Assembly: GCF_932274485.2 (NCBI RefSeq)
Contig: NC_065879.2
Location: 38,930,436-38,994,435 of the forward strand
DNA from: Patella vulgata
Taxonomy: Eukaryota > Mollusca > Gastropoda > Patellidae
Reading direction: 5' to 3'
DNA: 64,000 nt
Positions 43,590 through 54,422 of this stretch are shown one piece after another. Position numbers and translations under genes: made by a program. How positions within the stretch are numbered: the stretch's first letter is position 1; each line of letters opens with the position of its first letter. The notes beneath the pieces are model-generated. The model was not told where the DNA came from. It saw only the letters and a list, made by a program, of their open reading frames with translations, and did not search any database.

Positions 43590-43870
43590 GTCTGCACGTA
43601 TCCATGGCGAAATACGGCTCTTTTCACAAAATTAGCAAACAAAGTTTCAAATATCTGGGGAAAACCCAGACTGGATTGCAAGCCAATCAGCAAAGTTTAA
43701 CAACATCCTCGCCATTATTTAGATTATTGCCGCAAATTATGCACATATCCATGGCGAAATACAACTCTTTTCACAAAATTAGCAAAAGAAAGTTTCAAAT
43801 ATCTGGGGAAAAGCCAGACTGGATTCCAAGCCAATCACAAGATTGGATTCCAGTCCAATCAGTCAGTATC
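43590..43870 (+). repeat. Two-unit 147-bp tandem repeat (type F)
   Basis: ATCCATGGCGAAATAC, CTTTTCACAAAATTAGCAAA and CAAATATCTGGGGAAAA recur 147 bp apart (43595, 43742). Further GGATTCCAAGCCAATCA repeats follow. The 103-codon open frame here is a translation of the repeat. Confidence 0.85.
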
Positions 43871-46313
43871 ACAAAAATAAACTAGATCACAGCCCGCTTA
43901 TTTTTAGTTCTCTAAGACATCAGAACTCACGTCAAACCCGCTTATTCGTTATCAAAGCTGTGTTTTGACGTCAAAATAACGGCAGTGTTACGTCATGACG
44001 TCACACCATAACATGCAGGCGTGGTGATAATTTTATTTTCCGATTCGTTGATATCACTTTTGTATCTAATGATAATACATTTATTGCTCTAAAACAAGCT
44101 GTTTCCAAGATATGGAGGCGAGAAAGTCCAATTGGTTAATCTTGGATTTATGCTAATTATGAAAAACGCTAGAGGGTTTCAGCGGACAATTTTAAGTTAG
44201 GAGTCCTTTAGACATCCCTTACTAGATTCTAGTGAAAGAAATTCTTTTGCAATTTGTTCTCGGTAGTTTTTTATTTCTCTCCGTCTAAAATCAAAGCTTG
44301 GTCTTTTGATAATTAAGATAATGTTCAGCATGATTTTATTCAAAATTAATTATATTTATTATCTTGCAGAGTGTGCTACATCAAAAGAGCTAAATTTATT
44401 TTCTGAGCAACATTAATTTATTCATTGAAATATATTCTCATGATTTTGTATCATGTAGGTTGGCATAAAACAAACATCCACATCAATGTATTGTTTTGTT
44501 TTCTTAAAATCATTCTGGTTATACTCTAGTTTTTGGTCTCGTCTTATAATATCATTTCAATAACACATGATATATATCTATATATACTCTGTATATATTT
44601 GACAGGGTAGGACTATAAAAAAAAATGATAAATTTTCCCAGAATGATAATAAATCAGTCAAAATAATACTTCAACAGGATATAACGAAAGCTTCAAAACA
44701 CACTTAAATAGTTGATAGATCTACTTATAGTTCAAATGTATGCCTATCAGTGTTATCAGTTTGTCAAAGAATGCATTTTTTTTGTGCCATGGCGAACTTT
44801 TTTTTCTGAAAGTATGAAAATAATCTAAAGGTCTTCATCTGGCAAAAGCTGATCTATGTTCGTCTCATACATGGCACTGGGTTTATCACTCATATTTTTT
44901 CTATAATTATGTGGTTTTTTTATGTTATGCTGTCATCCTGCAAGTTTTTTTTTTTAATGTAAGTGTCTATATGGTGTTCCTAAAAACAGTTTGCATGAGA
45001 AGTACAAATGTAAGCCACTGGAGATGCATCATATTACACACTCTTCTGTCTTAAAACTAACATGTGTACACAATATGTAAAGACTGTACTTGACATCTAA
45101 ATTCTCTAATGCAAAATGTAATCTTTATCATGAAACAATTGTTAAAGTGACCTACATCTAACAACAATATACTGTGTATAAAAAAATATGAATAGAATAG
45201 ATGTATTTTTGTTCACAATATAAATTTCATTCATAGTTAGTCCTAAGGTACATTATTATACAATACAGAAGAGCATACTTTTATTAGTACTAGTGAATAG
45301 AATTATTATTATGAAAAGACAATGTGTTTTGTTCATTGCGTAAATTCAGACAGCTGTGAATCAAAAGCTGCTTTTTATTTTCAATTGGAAACTAAGGGAT
45401 CATAATACCAGTCATTATCAATTCAATAAAAATTTAAAGGTTACGAATGAAATTTTAATTTTATTGATTTAATAATATAGATCTGGTTGTCTTTGAGTTA
45501 CCCATGCATAAAAATATAAATGTACTTTGCTTTGATTAGAAAATCATAACCATCTATTTTACAAATTTGAAAACGGCACACTACAGTTAAATAAATTATT
45601 GATAACCACTGAAGTGGATTATATATAGCAGGGGTGTTGGAGACACCAGCTTCCCACCCCAATTTCTTTTTAATGTTTAAAAAAAGAAAGAAAACAATTA
45701 ACTATCTCAAGGTGCAATTTTTTTTAAGACACACCCAGTATTATTGTAATTGGAAGATAATAAAAGTAAAAAATATTTTTTTTTTTTGTTGCACCAAATC
45801 ACAAACAGGCATAGGGTTTCCTTTTTATTATATAGATAGCATTAATTAAATGATCTCACATGATGTGCCTGGCGGTAATAAATAATACTAATAAATATTA
45901 GGATTCATCGATGTTAATTACATGTACATGTACTTTCTTCTTTATGACATGGGTAGATGCTCTTCATCTCGACAATAACAATAATAAAGCTAACCTAACC
46001 TAAAGACTCGTTATTGTTTTAGACTTCCATTACAACAATTAATACCGGTAAGTGAGGCGTGAACTTGAAGTGCAGCATACTACGTAAATCATTTCATTTC
46101 CTGACAGGTTAACCCATTTATTCCTGTTATCAAATTTACAATGACATTTAACTTCCTTCCTCCACAATTTGTACTATCGTCGGCATCCCACCGTTCGACA
46201 ACGAGACTTGTAGAATTCTCACTCAGATATTGGCGAGGTGAAATTCTTATACAATGTCATACTCGCCTTGTCAGTCAGGATATAAATAGCCCAGTAAAAC
46301 AAATAATACTGAC
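43871..46313. other. First ~2.4 kb of DGK intron 1, mostly featureless
   Basis: Two CRE-like TGACGTCA/TACGTCA sites lie near 43991-44006. The rest is AT-rich without recognised repeats; conserved intronic enhancers cannot be judged from one sequence. Confidence 0.5.
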
Positions 46314-46463
46314 CGATTTCTTGATTTCTTTGTTGGTGGATATGCGCCTATGAAAAACCCGAGCTGGTTCAGTTTCTCCATCACTCTCAGAGGATTCGTC
46401 TTGACCACTTATTTCAGACATTTTCTCTGACGAGCCCAACTTCCCAACCGTGGGCGCCGCCAT
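46314..46463 (-). CDS. DGKD/DGKH: Diacylglycerol kinase delta/eta-type, exon 1 (N-terminus)
   Basis: Encodes the first 50 residues of a type II diacylglycerol kinase, the enzyme that phosphorylates diacylglycerol to phosphatidic acid in lipid signalling. The ATG lies in a GC-rich stretch (ATGGCGGCGCC). The peptide has an acidic serine patch (ESSESDGETEP) followed by a basic run (HRRISTNKEIKKS). This resembles the human DGKH segment EDSSDSEAEQEGP...VSTSGQIRTK just before the PH domain. The exon ends in phase 0 at AAATCG with a GTCAGT donor, and joins cleanly to exon 2 at 14607-14654. A second in-frame ATG at codon 15 is an alternative start. The family match is from memory of human DGKH/DGKD; delta and eta cannot be separated here, and invertebrates usually have a single such gene. 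Confidence 0.8.
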
Positions 46464-46800
46464 TACGGTTTCTCTTCGTCACAGTACGGATGGTAAACAC
46501 ACCACGCGTATAAAGGTCAAAGGTTAAATCATTTACTGTTATAAATGCGGACTAGCTACTGACGTGCGGCATGGGTTTTCAGCATTGGGCATTCAGTTCT
46601 AAAACAACACGGAGGAGCGTTATACTGTGCTAATTTATGGTATTAACCACATTACTGTTATTGAATTACTTATAAACTTAAGAAGGAAATTATATTACAC
46701 CACAAAAGGCACTGAGTGACAAATACCAAAAGAGAGATTTCATCGGATGGAATTCGCTATGACGTCATTGAAACGCGCACCTGTTAAGACTGCATTATAT
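46464..46800 (-). promoter_or_regulatory. Likely promoter/5' UTR of the DGK gene
   Basis: Upstream of the DGK start codon the sequence becomes richer in CpG than its surroundings (CGCCGCC, GGCGCC, ACACGCG, AAACGCGC). A perfect palindromic CRE, TGACGTCA, lies at 46760-46767, about 300 bp from the ATG. No TATA box is evident. The promoter role is inferred from position and composition only. Confidence 0.45.
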
Positions 46801-47417
46801 GACGGCTATATCTTCATTTAAAAACAGAAAACTCATAAATAGATGCTCAGTGTAGGCGAAAGTAAACATAACAATATGTAGTTTATTAATTCTATAAAAA
46901 AAAAATTGAATATGTATCTATAAGCATTTACTTTTAGGCCTACATATTACTCATTATTTACACAATACCGAGTCTTTTCAAAATAATCGATTATATAAAA
47001 AAAACCTGGAAATGAGATTGAATATTCATAGCCCCCCCCCCACACACACACACACACACAATGACTGGTACATAGCATTTTTAAAGTTTCGGCGGCAAAC
47101 TGGTCCCTCTCAAAGACGAGCCAAACAATCTCAACACATTTGAAAACAACCTCTGGGATATAATAGAGGCGTGCTGGGCGGCAAAACCAAAAGAAACCCG
47201 AAATTTCCTACTAGGGTAAATGAGTGTTAGCTACGAGAACGTAGCTAAAAACGTTTTAGCTACGATTGGATACCTTTAGTTCCAGTTTCTTTATTAATGC
47301 ACGTAACATCTTAAAAATAAGATAATTTTACTATTAGTATTATGACCAATTAAACTTACAGTTACAGAGGCCAATGTAGTGGCACAGCTATCGCCTAAAT
47401 CTTAAATATTCGCGTTT
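46801..47417. other. Upstream intergenic DNA
   Basis: Simple repeat at 47031; otherwise nothing recognised. Confidence 0.5.
47031..47060 (+). repeat. (C)n(AC)n simple repeat
   Basis: Poly-C followed by an ACACAC run. Confidence 0.9.
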
Positions 47418-47427
47418 AAATTAATGA

Positions 47428-47778
47428 GAAATGAAATGGGGTTTAACGTTCTACTGTTCTGCTCCTATACTGGGCTAATGAAGACGGGCATACGCCATAC
47501 AGTGTGCTATGAGGGACATTTTGCCCGGGCACTATCGCCTACTCTTATATCGAATTCCAACTGTCAATGTATTCCAATGTATACACCGGACCTCGGTTTT
47601 TCGTCTCACCCGAAGGACTAGACAGCTGTCCTTGTCAGGCCCTCCGTTCTGCACCACTGACAAGGGGAAACCCCGTCGGGAAACCCCGATGAACTTTCTC
47701 GGCCAATGCAGGGATCGAACACCCGACCTCCAGGCTAGCGAGCCAGCGTCTTAACCACCTAGCCACCGTGGCTCCCCG
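47428..47778 (-). repeat. SINE family 1, near full-length copy
   Basis: 351 bp in reverse orientation, flanked by AAATTAATGA at 47418-47427 and 47779-47788. The right end read in reverse is GGGGAGCCACGGTGGCT, followed by a tRNA-like head with an A-box-like GTGGCTAGGTGGTT and a B-box-like GTGTTCGATCCC. The left end is the GTTAAACCCCATTTCATT tail. This is the best copy in the window for the family's structure. Confidence 0.9.
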
Positions 47779-47788
47779 AAATTAATGA

Positions 47789-48918
47789 AGCGTTGTTTTT
47801 ATCCGACATATACCGTCATACATCTCCCGTTTAAAAATGGCGTTCTTAGTAACGGCTTAACGCCTCGAGTTTAAATACGATGATTCATACCCGTTTCAGG
47901 TTATATGCTTAATTGTAGTTGGATGTGGCAGAAATATTATAAATAACAATAATCAATCGTTGTTTTGATGAAAAATGTTGTCAATTTTTTAAAAAACTAA
48001 TTCCCGATGCAATTCGCGTTGGGCTTTGCTATGTGGAACTATATACGACCATCTCTTATCTCGAAACACGGAGGGTTGAGAGATGAGGTTTGTTATCTAT
48101 AATATGGGTGTGTGTGGCTAATATGTGCCCTCCCTCCGAAAACGTGCCCTCATTTCTGAAAAAGCGTAACAACATGCCACTCATTCGCTAACTTGATTTA
48201 AGTACATATATGCGAATCTAATAACTTGCCAAAGATATTAATTAATACAATATAATGCCATCATTAATTTCAAGACCAAAAATTCTAGCAATATTGCTAC
48301 AAAATTTAGGACACTTTGACAGGGGCAGCGCTGGGAAATGTAAGGTTCTATGGCAATGCTAGAATCGATTTGACGTACATTTGAGTCATGACATACCATT
48401 CATTGACACTTGGTTGAGAAATTTGATTACGTCCTGAAGCTCAGAACATGAACATAGCAACAATCAAGATATAAACGACCTACGAGTAAATTGGTATACC
48501 TTACAAAGGGTACCTGATAGTTTCATTCGATTAAACGGACGCAAAAAGTTTACTTCAAGCCTGGCCAAGGACGTTATAACCTGTGACAGAATATATGTTA
48601 TAGGGTTCGTAGTAATAGTTGGCGTATTAGCCCGGAGTATGCAAATAACTAAAAACGTTCCAGTCGACCGTGTTGCAATTTCTGATTTTTAAAAAAAAAT
48701 AAAACAAAGACAGATTAATTGATTCTGAATATTATGGAAATATTAATCCGGCTGTGAAATCTATAATCAGGAAGTCATCAGTGGAAATCAAGACCCGATT
48801 AAGCTTGCATGGGGCCCTTGTCATTGTTTATCACCCACACAAATGCCGGTTGGCACAACATAATACCTTAAATCAGTTTTTTATAACTAATTAATTGGGA
48901 GGCCCCTTTAACATTGGG
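47789..48918. other. Non-coding, nothing recognised
   Basis: No open frames of note and no shared repeats seen. Confidence 0.5.
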
Positions 48919-48926
48919 GTTCCTGG

Positions 48927-49138
48927 CATAGGCGTACCAAATGGGCACCAAATGCTGGGAAAATTTGGGCACACAATTGTACTTTGTAAAAGTTGTATAA
49001 AAAATATTGTGTTCTTGAATGTGTCCAATTTAACAGCGAATTTATTATTATTATGTAGCATACTAAGAACCTAACTACATTTTTGGGGCACCAACCACCA
49101 CCGCCCCCCCCAGTCAAAAATTTCCCCGTACGCCTACG
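48927..49138. mobile_element. Non-autonomous hAT-type element E (212 bp)
   Basis: Tips CATAGGCGTACC / CGTAGGCGTACG with a perfect 8-bp duplication GTTCCTGG (48919-48926, 49139-49146). MITE-sized. Confidence 0.87.
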
Positions 49139-49182
49139 GTTCCTGGTTCCGGCCCGGTCAGCACCCCTTTTAATCCGGGCCT

Positions 49183-49324
49183 GGTGGAAATTAGTCTCTA
49201 TCATCCAGAAAAACATTCTACGAATATTAGTCTGGATGTGTTGTCAACATTTGAGAATAACAGGTCATTGGCTAGATTATCCGGTCTTTTGCATTATCAT
49301 AAACAAAGTCGAAGGGAGGTAACT
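49183..49324 (+). repeat. Dispersed repeat R4, copy 1
   Basis: TTAGTCTCTATCATCCAGAA, ATTCTACGAATATTAGTCTG, ACAAAGTCGAAGGGAGGTAA. The inverse copy is at 57905-58060. Confidence 0.75.
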
Positions 49325-49539
49325 AGTCCTAAAACAAAATGTTAACGCCCATAAAATTATTTTAAGAATGCCATTTCAGAAAACCCATTTGATTGCATTC
49401 CCAGTTCAATATAGTTCAATATCCAACACTCTTATTTTTTTATTGTAAAACTCCTCTCTTCATGGGCCATGTCTATTTTTTTTTAATTAATCATAATTCG
49501 TCGTCACGATTCATGTTTGTTTATATTAAACATACATTA

Positions 49540-49655
49540 TGCAAGAGTTAAATCTGCCTAGGCCTTTCTTTCGGCCTGAAATGTTATCTAAATTATTAAT
49601 TAGACATTAATTAACTTATCCAGACCATAATCAACTCTCGATGTCAACGCTAGCC
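49540..49655 (+). repeat. Dispersed repeat R2, copy 3
   Basis: GCAAGAGTTAAATCTGCCTA, TTAATTAGACATTAATTAAC, GACCATAATCAACTCTCGAT. The best-preserved copy. Confidence 0.8.
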
Positions 49656-50002
49656 TGCGATATTTACTGGGTTACGATCACATTTGCGGCTCAACTTTCA
49701 TTCATGATTTAATCATGAAATGGATAATCGAGACTATGCTTTTTATCATACCGACTGATAATGAGAATCGAGGTGCATATTCTGAAAGTCTTACCAAAAA
49801 CACAAATGTGAACAAATGTTCTGTGCAACTTTTAAAAAAGATTAATGTGGTGGATTATGGAACAGCACCTTTAATATTGGTTATGTTCACTTTAAATGTT
49901 TACCAAAATATGTGTTTTGGACTTCTACAGTGAAAATAAGTCATTTAATTGCTTATGTAATTGATTGCCATCAAATTTATATGATAGGATCAGTTAGTCT
50001 AC

Positions 50003-50354
50003 GTACGCTGGCTCGCTAGCCTGGAGGTCGGGTGTTCGATCCCTGCATTGGCTGAGAAAGTTCATTCAGATTTTCCGGCGTGGTTTTCCTTTGTCAGTGA
50101 TGCAGGACGGAAGGCCTGACAAGGACAGCTGTCTAGTCCTTTGGGTGAGACGAAAAACCGAGGTCCCGTGTATATATTGGAATGCACGTAAAAGATCCCC
50201 TGGCAGTTGGAATTCGATATAAGAGCAGGCGATAGTGCCGCTGCTCGGGCAAAATTTCCCTCATAGCACACTGTATGGCGTATGCCCGTCTTCATTAGCC
50301 CAGCATAGGAGCAGAACAGTAGGTCGTTAAACCCCATCTCATTTCATTTCATTT
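50003..50354 (+). repeat. SINE family 1 copy
   Basis: Starts within the tRNA-like head (GCTGGCTCGCTAGCCTGGAG, then GTGTTCGATCCC), continues through the full body (GACAAGGACAGCTGTCTAGT, CCCTGGCAGTTGGAATTCGA) and ends with GTCGTTAAACCCC(ATTTC)n. Together with 47428-47778 it defines the family. Confidence 0.9.
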
Positions 50355-50355
50355 A

Positions 50356-50440
50356 CGTAACTCAGTAAGCATGCATTTCGCTTGGTGGCAAGGACGCCAC
50401 GAGTTCGATTCCTGTGTTGGCCACTCAAAAGTTTTTTCTC
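50356..50440 (+). repeat. tRNA-derived SINE, third type (head)
   Basis: GTAACTCAGTAAGCATGCAT followed by CGAGTTCGATTCCTGTG gives A- and B-box-like spacing distinct from families 1 and 2. It directly abuts the tail of the family-1 copy. About 30 bp (ATTGNTTGCCATCAAATT) recur on both sides of the pair, at ~49960 and ~50480, hinting at a duplicated flank. Confidence 0.45.
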
Positions 50441-50716
50441 AATTTTTTGAAGTCATGAAATCAGTTGAGTAAGTAATTGTTTGCCATCAAATTAATATGA
50501 CATACCTTTTGTCTACATGGCGTCTTCTTTGAAAACCAGTAAAGCTACAGCTGACATGTCCTACTGTTTTAAAGTATATTAGTAAAACGATTTCTCCTAC
50601 GTTGAAGACAAATAGGTGTCGTTTAGAACGCTAGAGCCTTTTCTAGCTTTGGTCGGCCAAAATGGGTTTCGTCGCGTTTGAAAATCTAATCTTACTTTTA
50701 TTTTTATTTTTCAAAT

Positions 50717-50775
50717 ACCCGCGGTGGCTCAGTGGGTGATGCACTGCCTCACTAACCAGGAAGTTCGCTACCGGT
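50717..50775 (+). repeat. SINE tRNA-like head fragment
   Basis: CCCGCGGTGGCTCAGTGGGT matches the 5' head of family 1, but the following 45 bp differ and no body follows. Probably a truncated or distinct tRNA-derived copy. Confidence 0.5.
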
Positions 50776-50814
50776 ATTGACCGAAATAGTTTCTCGTACG
50801 TTCCTCCTTGTCAC

Positions 50815-50815
50815 T

Positions 50816-50844
<29 letters not shown>
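50815..50844 (+). repeat. (GA)n microsatellite
   Basis: A (GA)n run attached to the tail of a reversed SINE family 2 copy. Confidence 0.93.
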
Positions 50845-50847
<3 letters not shown>

Positions 50848-50990
50848 GGCGTGACGTATGGTTTAATTTTGTTTCAATAATTCGCTCGCGCGTAGGGGGT
50901 CTTTAGCAGTGAGAGAAGAAACTACGAGGTTAGACAGGCGACTCTACTCCTTGTCACGTACAACTAAGGAATCGAAACCACCCCACTGTG
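50845..50990 (-). repeat. SINE family 2 fragment next to a (GA)n run
   Basis: Reverse-oriented: GGTTTAATTTTGTTTCAATA, CGCGTAGGGGGTCTTTAGCA, CTACTCCTTGTCACGTACAA, GAATCGAAACCACCCCA. The adjoining (GA)n (50815-50844) is the expanded tail. Confidence 0.75.
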
Positions 50991-51169
50991 TCATGTAACA
51001 ACTTTTGGTCTTCGATGGAATTATTAGTGAGCAGAAATTCGCCCGTGTATTAGCCAGTTATATAGAAGGATAACTCGTGTTTTCCTTTTGCGTTCGTCAC
51101 TTTCGTTTCTTGAAATCTTCATAACGCATCTATCATAGCAATGGTCGCTATGTTAAAATTTGTTAACTG

Positions 51170-51310
51170 TTTGTTAAAAACAGTGGTTCTAGAATTTAAT
51201 TTGCAGAAGGAAAAAAGTTAATATTTGGGGCTCATTGCGTTGCATCGATGTCATCCCTATCGGTGACTGTAGCGGGCTAGCGAATATTCACTGCTGATAA
51301 GTGCGGGCAA
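51170..51310 (+). repeat. Dispersed repeat R3, copy 2
   Basis: AGAATTTAATTTGCAGAAGG, ATGTCATCCCTATCGGTGAC, ATTCACTGCTGATAAGTGCG; ~130 bp shared with 21540-21670. Confidence 0.75.
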
Positions 51311-52056
51311 GTTGTTCTAATGATAAACAAGTACAGTTACTACTCATCTGTTCTCGGGGTGGGGGGGGGGCTGGGGCCACGATTGGAAAAACATAATTTG
51401 ACATACATTTTTGTTAAAATAACTAAAATTCATCTTTGTATCCACTGAAAAATATAATGGCTTCAATCCGAGGAGACAAATGATATAGAGTGAGGTGCGG
51501 GAATATTGATTCAAAATGCTGATGATTATAATCGAAACCGAAATCAGAGGAAATGATACCAGCAAACGTTAACTGGCTTCCTGTCCCACTGCGACTAAGG
51601 GCCAACAAGCGAGGAGGATTGATCGATGGTGCATCTCTAGGTTGATAACAGATATCTTGTGGGAAATTTCTCCAGTAAATTCCCACTAATCATAATTGCA
51701 TAATTGAAGGTCCAAAACCCAAAGCTACAAAACTATCATACTTGTGAGAATTCGTCAGAGAGCAGACAGATTCTGGAAGGGAAAAGATGTAACAATTACT
51801 ATCTGCAGACTCGCCTAGCGGGTTTGGAATAGCCCGCTCTCCACGTCTGACAAAAGACCCATGGTGCTACAATTTGACCTGCCTAGCCCCCTTCGGAGGC
51901 CCCAGCACGCCTTTGCAGTGACCCAATAAAATAGCATTGCACGAGCGTTAATTTCAGTAAGGTATCATCTTGGAAGTTACTAAATATAGACGTGAATGTT
52001 GTGGAATGCTCTTTAACTGGTGATGCGTATTAAACTCAACATCATCATGCTCTTCA
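51311..52056. other. Non-coding, nothing firmly recognised
   Basis: Poly-G tract near 51360. The open frame at 51423-51686 (-) has no known motif. Confidence 0.5.
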
Positions 52057-52083
52057 AAAAAAGTAGGGGATATTGAAATGCAA

Positions 52084-52250
52084 ATACGTCAACGGACAAC
52101 ACTGCAAGAATTGGCCGTGGCCCTGCAAGAGGAGTGGGTCAGATTGTCCCAAATCCTGATTGAACGGTTGATTAGGAGCATGCCACGACGAATTGCTGAA
52201 TGTCTGAAGATTGGTGGAGCAATAAAATTACTCATTATTAAGACAAAAAT
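52084..52250 (+). pseudogene. Tc1/mariner transposase C-terminal relic
   Basis: LQELAVALQEEWVRLSQ...ERLIRSMPRRIAECLKIGG closely follows the Tc1-type C-terminus (L..AL.EEW..IPQ..I..LI.SMPRRC.A.I...GG). Only this end survives. AAAAAAAGTAGGGGATATTG at 52057 may be part of the old terminal region. Confidence 0.75.
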
Positions 52251-53313
52251 CAAAAACGACCATTTTCACTTTTGACAGTGTATCTCTTTGCGAGTGAAAT
52301 GGGGCCGTCAGATAAGCCGACCATATGAACTGTTTATGTTCATGTGTAGGCAATTGGCCTGTTATTAACATACACTGGTTATCTCTAATAATAACAGCAG
52401 TGCATTTCTGCAGTTTTGTATTGGTCATACGAGCGACTTTTGACCATATTATGGCGTCAAAGATTTGATTAACCAACCAGCGTTGATGTTTCTAGTAGAA
52501 CACTCACAGTGACAGTTCCGTGCGAACTCGCTGCAACTGAACGTGGGATTATAACAACTCTTCCAGATCCTAGTGTAGTAAAACGAAATTTTGAACTATG
52601 AATAACGGACAACTCAGGGAGTTTGAAAAAGCTACAAACGATATCTGTGAAAATTAGGGGTGGGCTCCTAGAAATAGTTACGAAAAAAACATATCAACCA
52701 ACCGTTTGGACGATCATTAGCAAGGGCTCATTTTGTGCTTCAGACAAGGTAACATAGCCTATATACATGTAGTTCATTATTACATGTTAACGTTTTGTTG
52801 AGGGTTTTTTTTGCATATTAAAGCGATATTGTTATTTAAGGCTTTTTTTGCTTAGAAAGCTCACCTCCAATGTCTTATTTGGCGTTACCAAAAGGCAATT
52901 GGAACAATTTCTGTAAAAAAAAACCCGAAAACATAGCGGGAAATTGACTGGTTTATTCATGCACAAGGTGATTTCATGTCACAGGTCTCTGACTAAACAG
53001 AAAATTGGCGTTCAAATAGTTGCATCGGAATAAAATAAAGGATTCGAAGAATCTACCACATAAAATTAACCAGTTTTATACTTTGAAATTTGTTTTGGAA
53101 TTATCAATGGTTATAGTCTACAATAGAAATAACCGCGTAAATGTGCATGGTGCATGGCTCGTAATATAAAAGCGTTAAAGATGCTTGATAAGTGGGTTAA
53201 AGTTATCACGTTATCACCAAGAACCAAATAGAAGTGATGATCCCCGTCTTGAGGATAACCAGAACGATCCAGTATCATCATGAAGCATTGGTGTATAAAT
53301 GGTGTATCCAGCA
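52251..53313. other. Non-coding, nothing recognised
   Basis: AT-rich. The 82-codon open frame at 52228-52476 (-) overlaps the Tc1 relic and is not a known protein. Confidence 0.5.
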
Positions 53314-53830
53314 TAATATTTGGGACCTAGAAATTAACACAAATAGGTCGCCACGCATATAATAATGTAATCTGAATGTATATAAACTGATTTACATTCA
53401 ATCGTTTCTGTTTTTAGTGTAATTTCTAATCAGTTATGTTCGACGAAGTACGCCAGAAGTCTCAATCGAATGGCAATTTCTAGCGTCTGGTTATTCCAGT
53501 CTACGCCGATAGTATTTATTGCGCATGCTCTCCAGATAAGACTTTGGCGTCACCGTTTGACATGACTTGTGGAATATGCCTAACCTCGTTTTTCGAGTCC
53601 CTTATTACAAATGACACTGAAACGCATTATGGTACACGATTCGTGTACCAATTGTAAAATGTTTATTTTGTCTTAAATATTGGATATCAGAAACCCATCT
53701 TTTCCCGGTAAGATCACAACATCAATCTTGATTTAAATTGACAAATAATTTGTGTTTTTAATGTCGAAGATTTTGGATGATATATTGAGTTAGAGACTTA
53801 GCTACTTTAAATATCACCATTTCCTCAACA
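53314..53830 (-). repeat. Dispersed repeat R1, copy 3 (reverse)
   Basis: Reads ATAATATTTGGGACCTAGAA, CGTCACCGTTTGACATGACT, CATTATGGTACACGATTCGT, ATATTGAGTTAGAGACTTAG, the reverse complement of the 8650-9150 copy over its whole length, plus ~90 bp not seen there. Confidence 0.8.
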
Positions 53831-54199
53831 CTTAAATATGAAACTATTATAAAATCTATGCTAATTTCACGGAGGATTTGTACATAACGCCAGACCCTAT
53901 ATTGCGGTATCAATATTATACACATATTATTATTTATACACACGGTTCTGATCTGTAAGCCAGATCCAATGCTCTTAAATTACTTTTGAAAGACATGAAG
54001 TTTGAAATATTTAACACTTTACCATGTGGAGATCCGCCAGTCTGACTTCAATCGGGGTCACTCTTAATGACTTCGTATCAGAAATAGGAAATATATCTTC
54101 CTATATATTATATCATCTTCGATTACCATTTATTTCACTGTACAATACATGTATACATTGGTATTTCATATGGTTACCGTTACGTGTAATGCAAAAGGG

Positions 54200-54422
54200 A
54201 GTCGCGGTGGCTCAGTGAGTAAGACACTCGTTCGTTAGCCTGCATGGAAGTCTCGGGTTCGCTTCCGTTGTTGTCCGTCGTGGCCTCCCCTTGTTAATGG
54301 TACAGAACGGAGGGCCTAATAAGGGCAACCGTCTAGTCGTCCGGGTGGTCAGAATTCGATGTAAGAGCAGGTCGTAGTGCCGCTGTCCGATCAAAGTTTC
54401 CCTCATAGCAAAATGCGATGGG
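54200..54422 (+). repeat. SINE family 1 copy with complete tRNA-like head
   Basis: Begins GGGAGTCGCGGTGGCTCAGT, which includes the A-box, with a B-box-like CTCGGGTTCGCTTCC. The body has an internal deletion after CGTCTAGTCGTCCGGGTGG and stops near CCCTCATAGCA, so the tail is lost. Confidence 0.8.

Larger units (their letters stand above)
14655..46313 (-). other. Intron 1 of the DGK gene (~31.7 kb)
   Basis: Defined by the GTCAGT donor at 46313 and the CAG acceptor at 14655. It holds the complete ISL2EU transposon, several Helentron-like elements, a 1.2-kb hAT element and SINEs. A candidate same-strand membrane-protein exon at 35335-35671 would be nested inside it. Confidence 0.75.

Noticed and set aside
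8098-43870. CRISPR array
   Set aside because: The regular arrays have ~140-165-bp fully repeated units without unique spacers, in a eukaryotic, intron-containing sequence.
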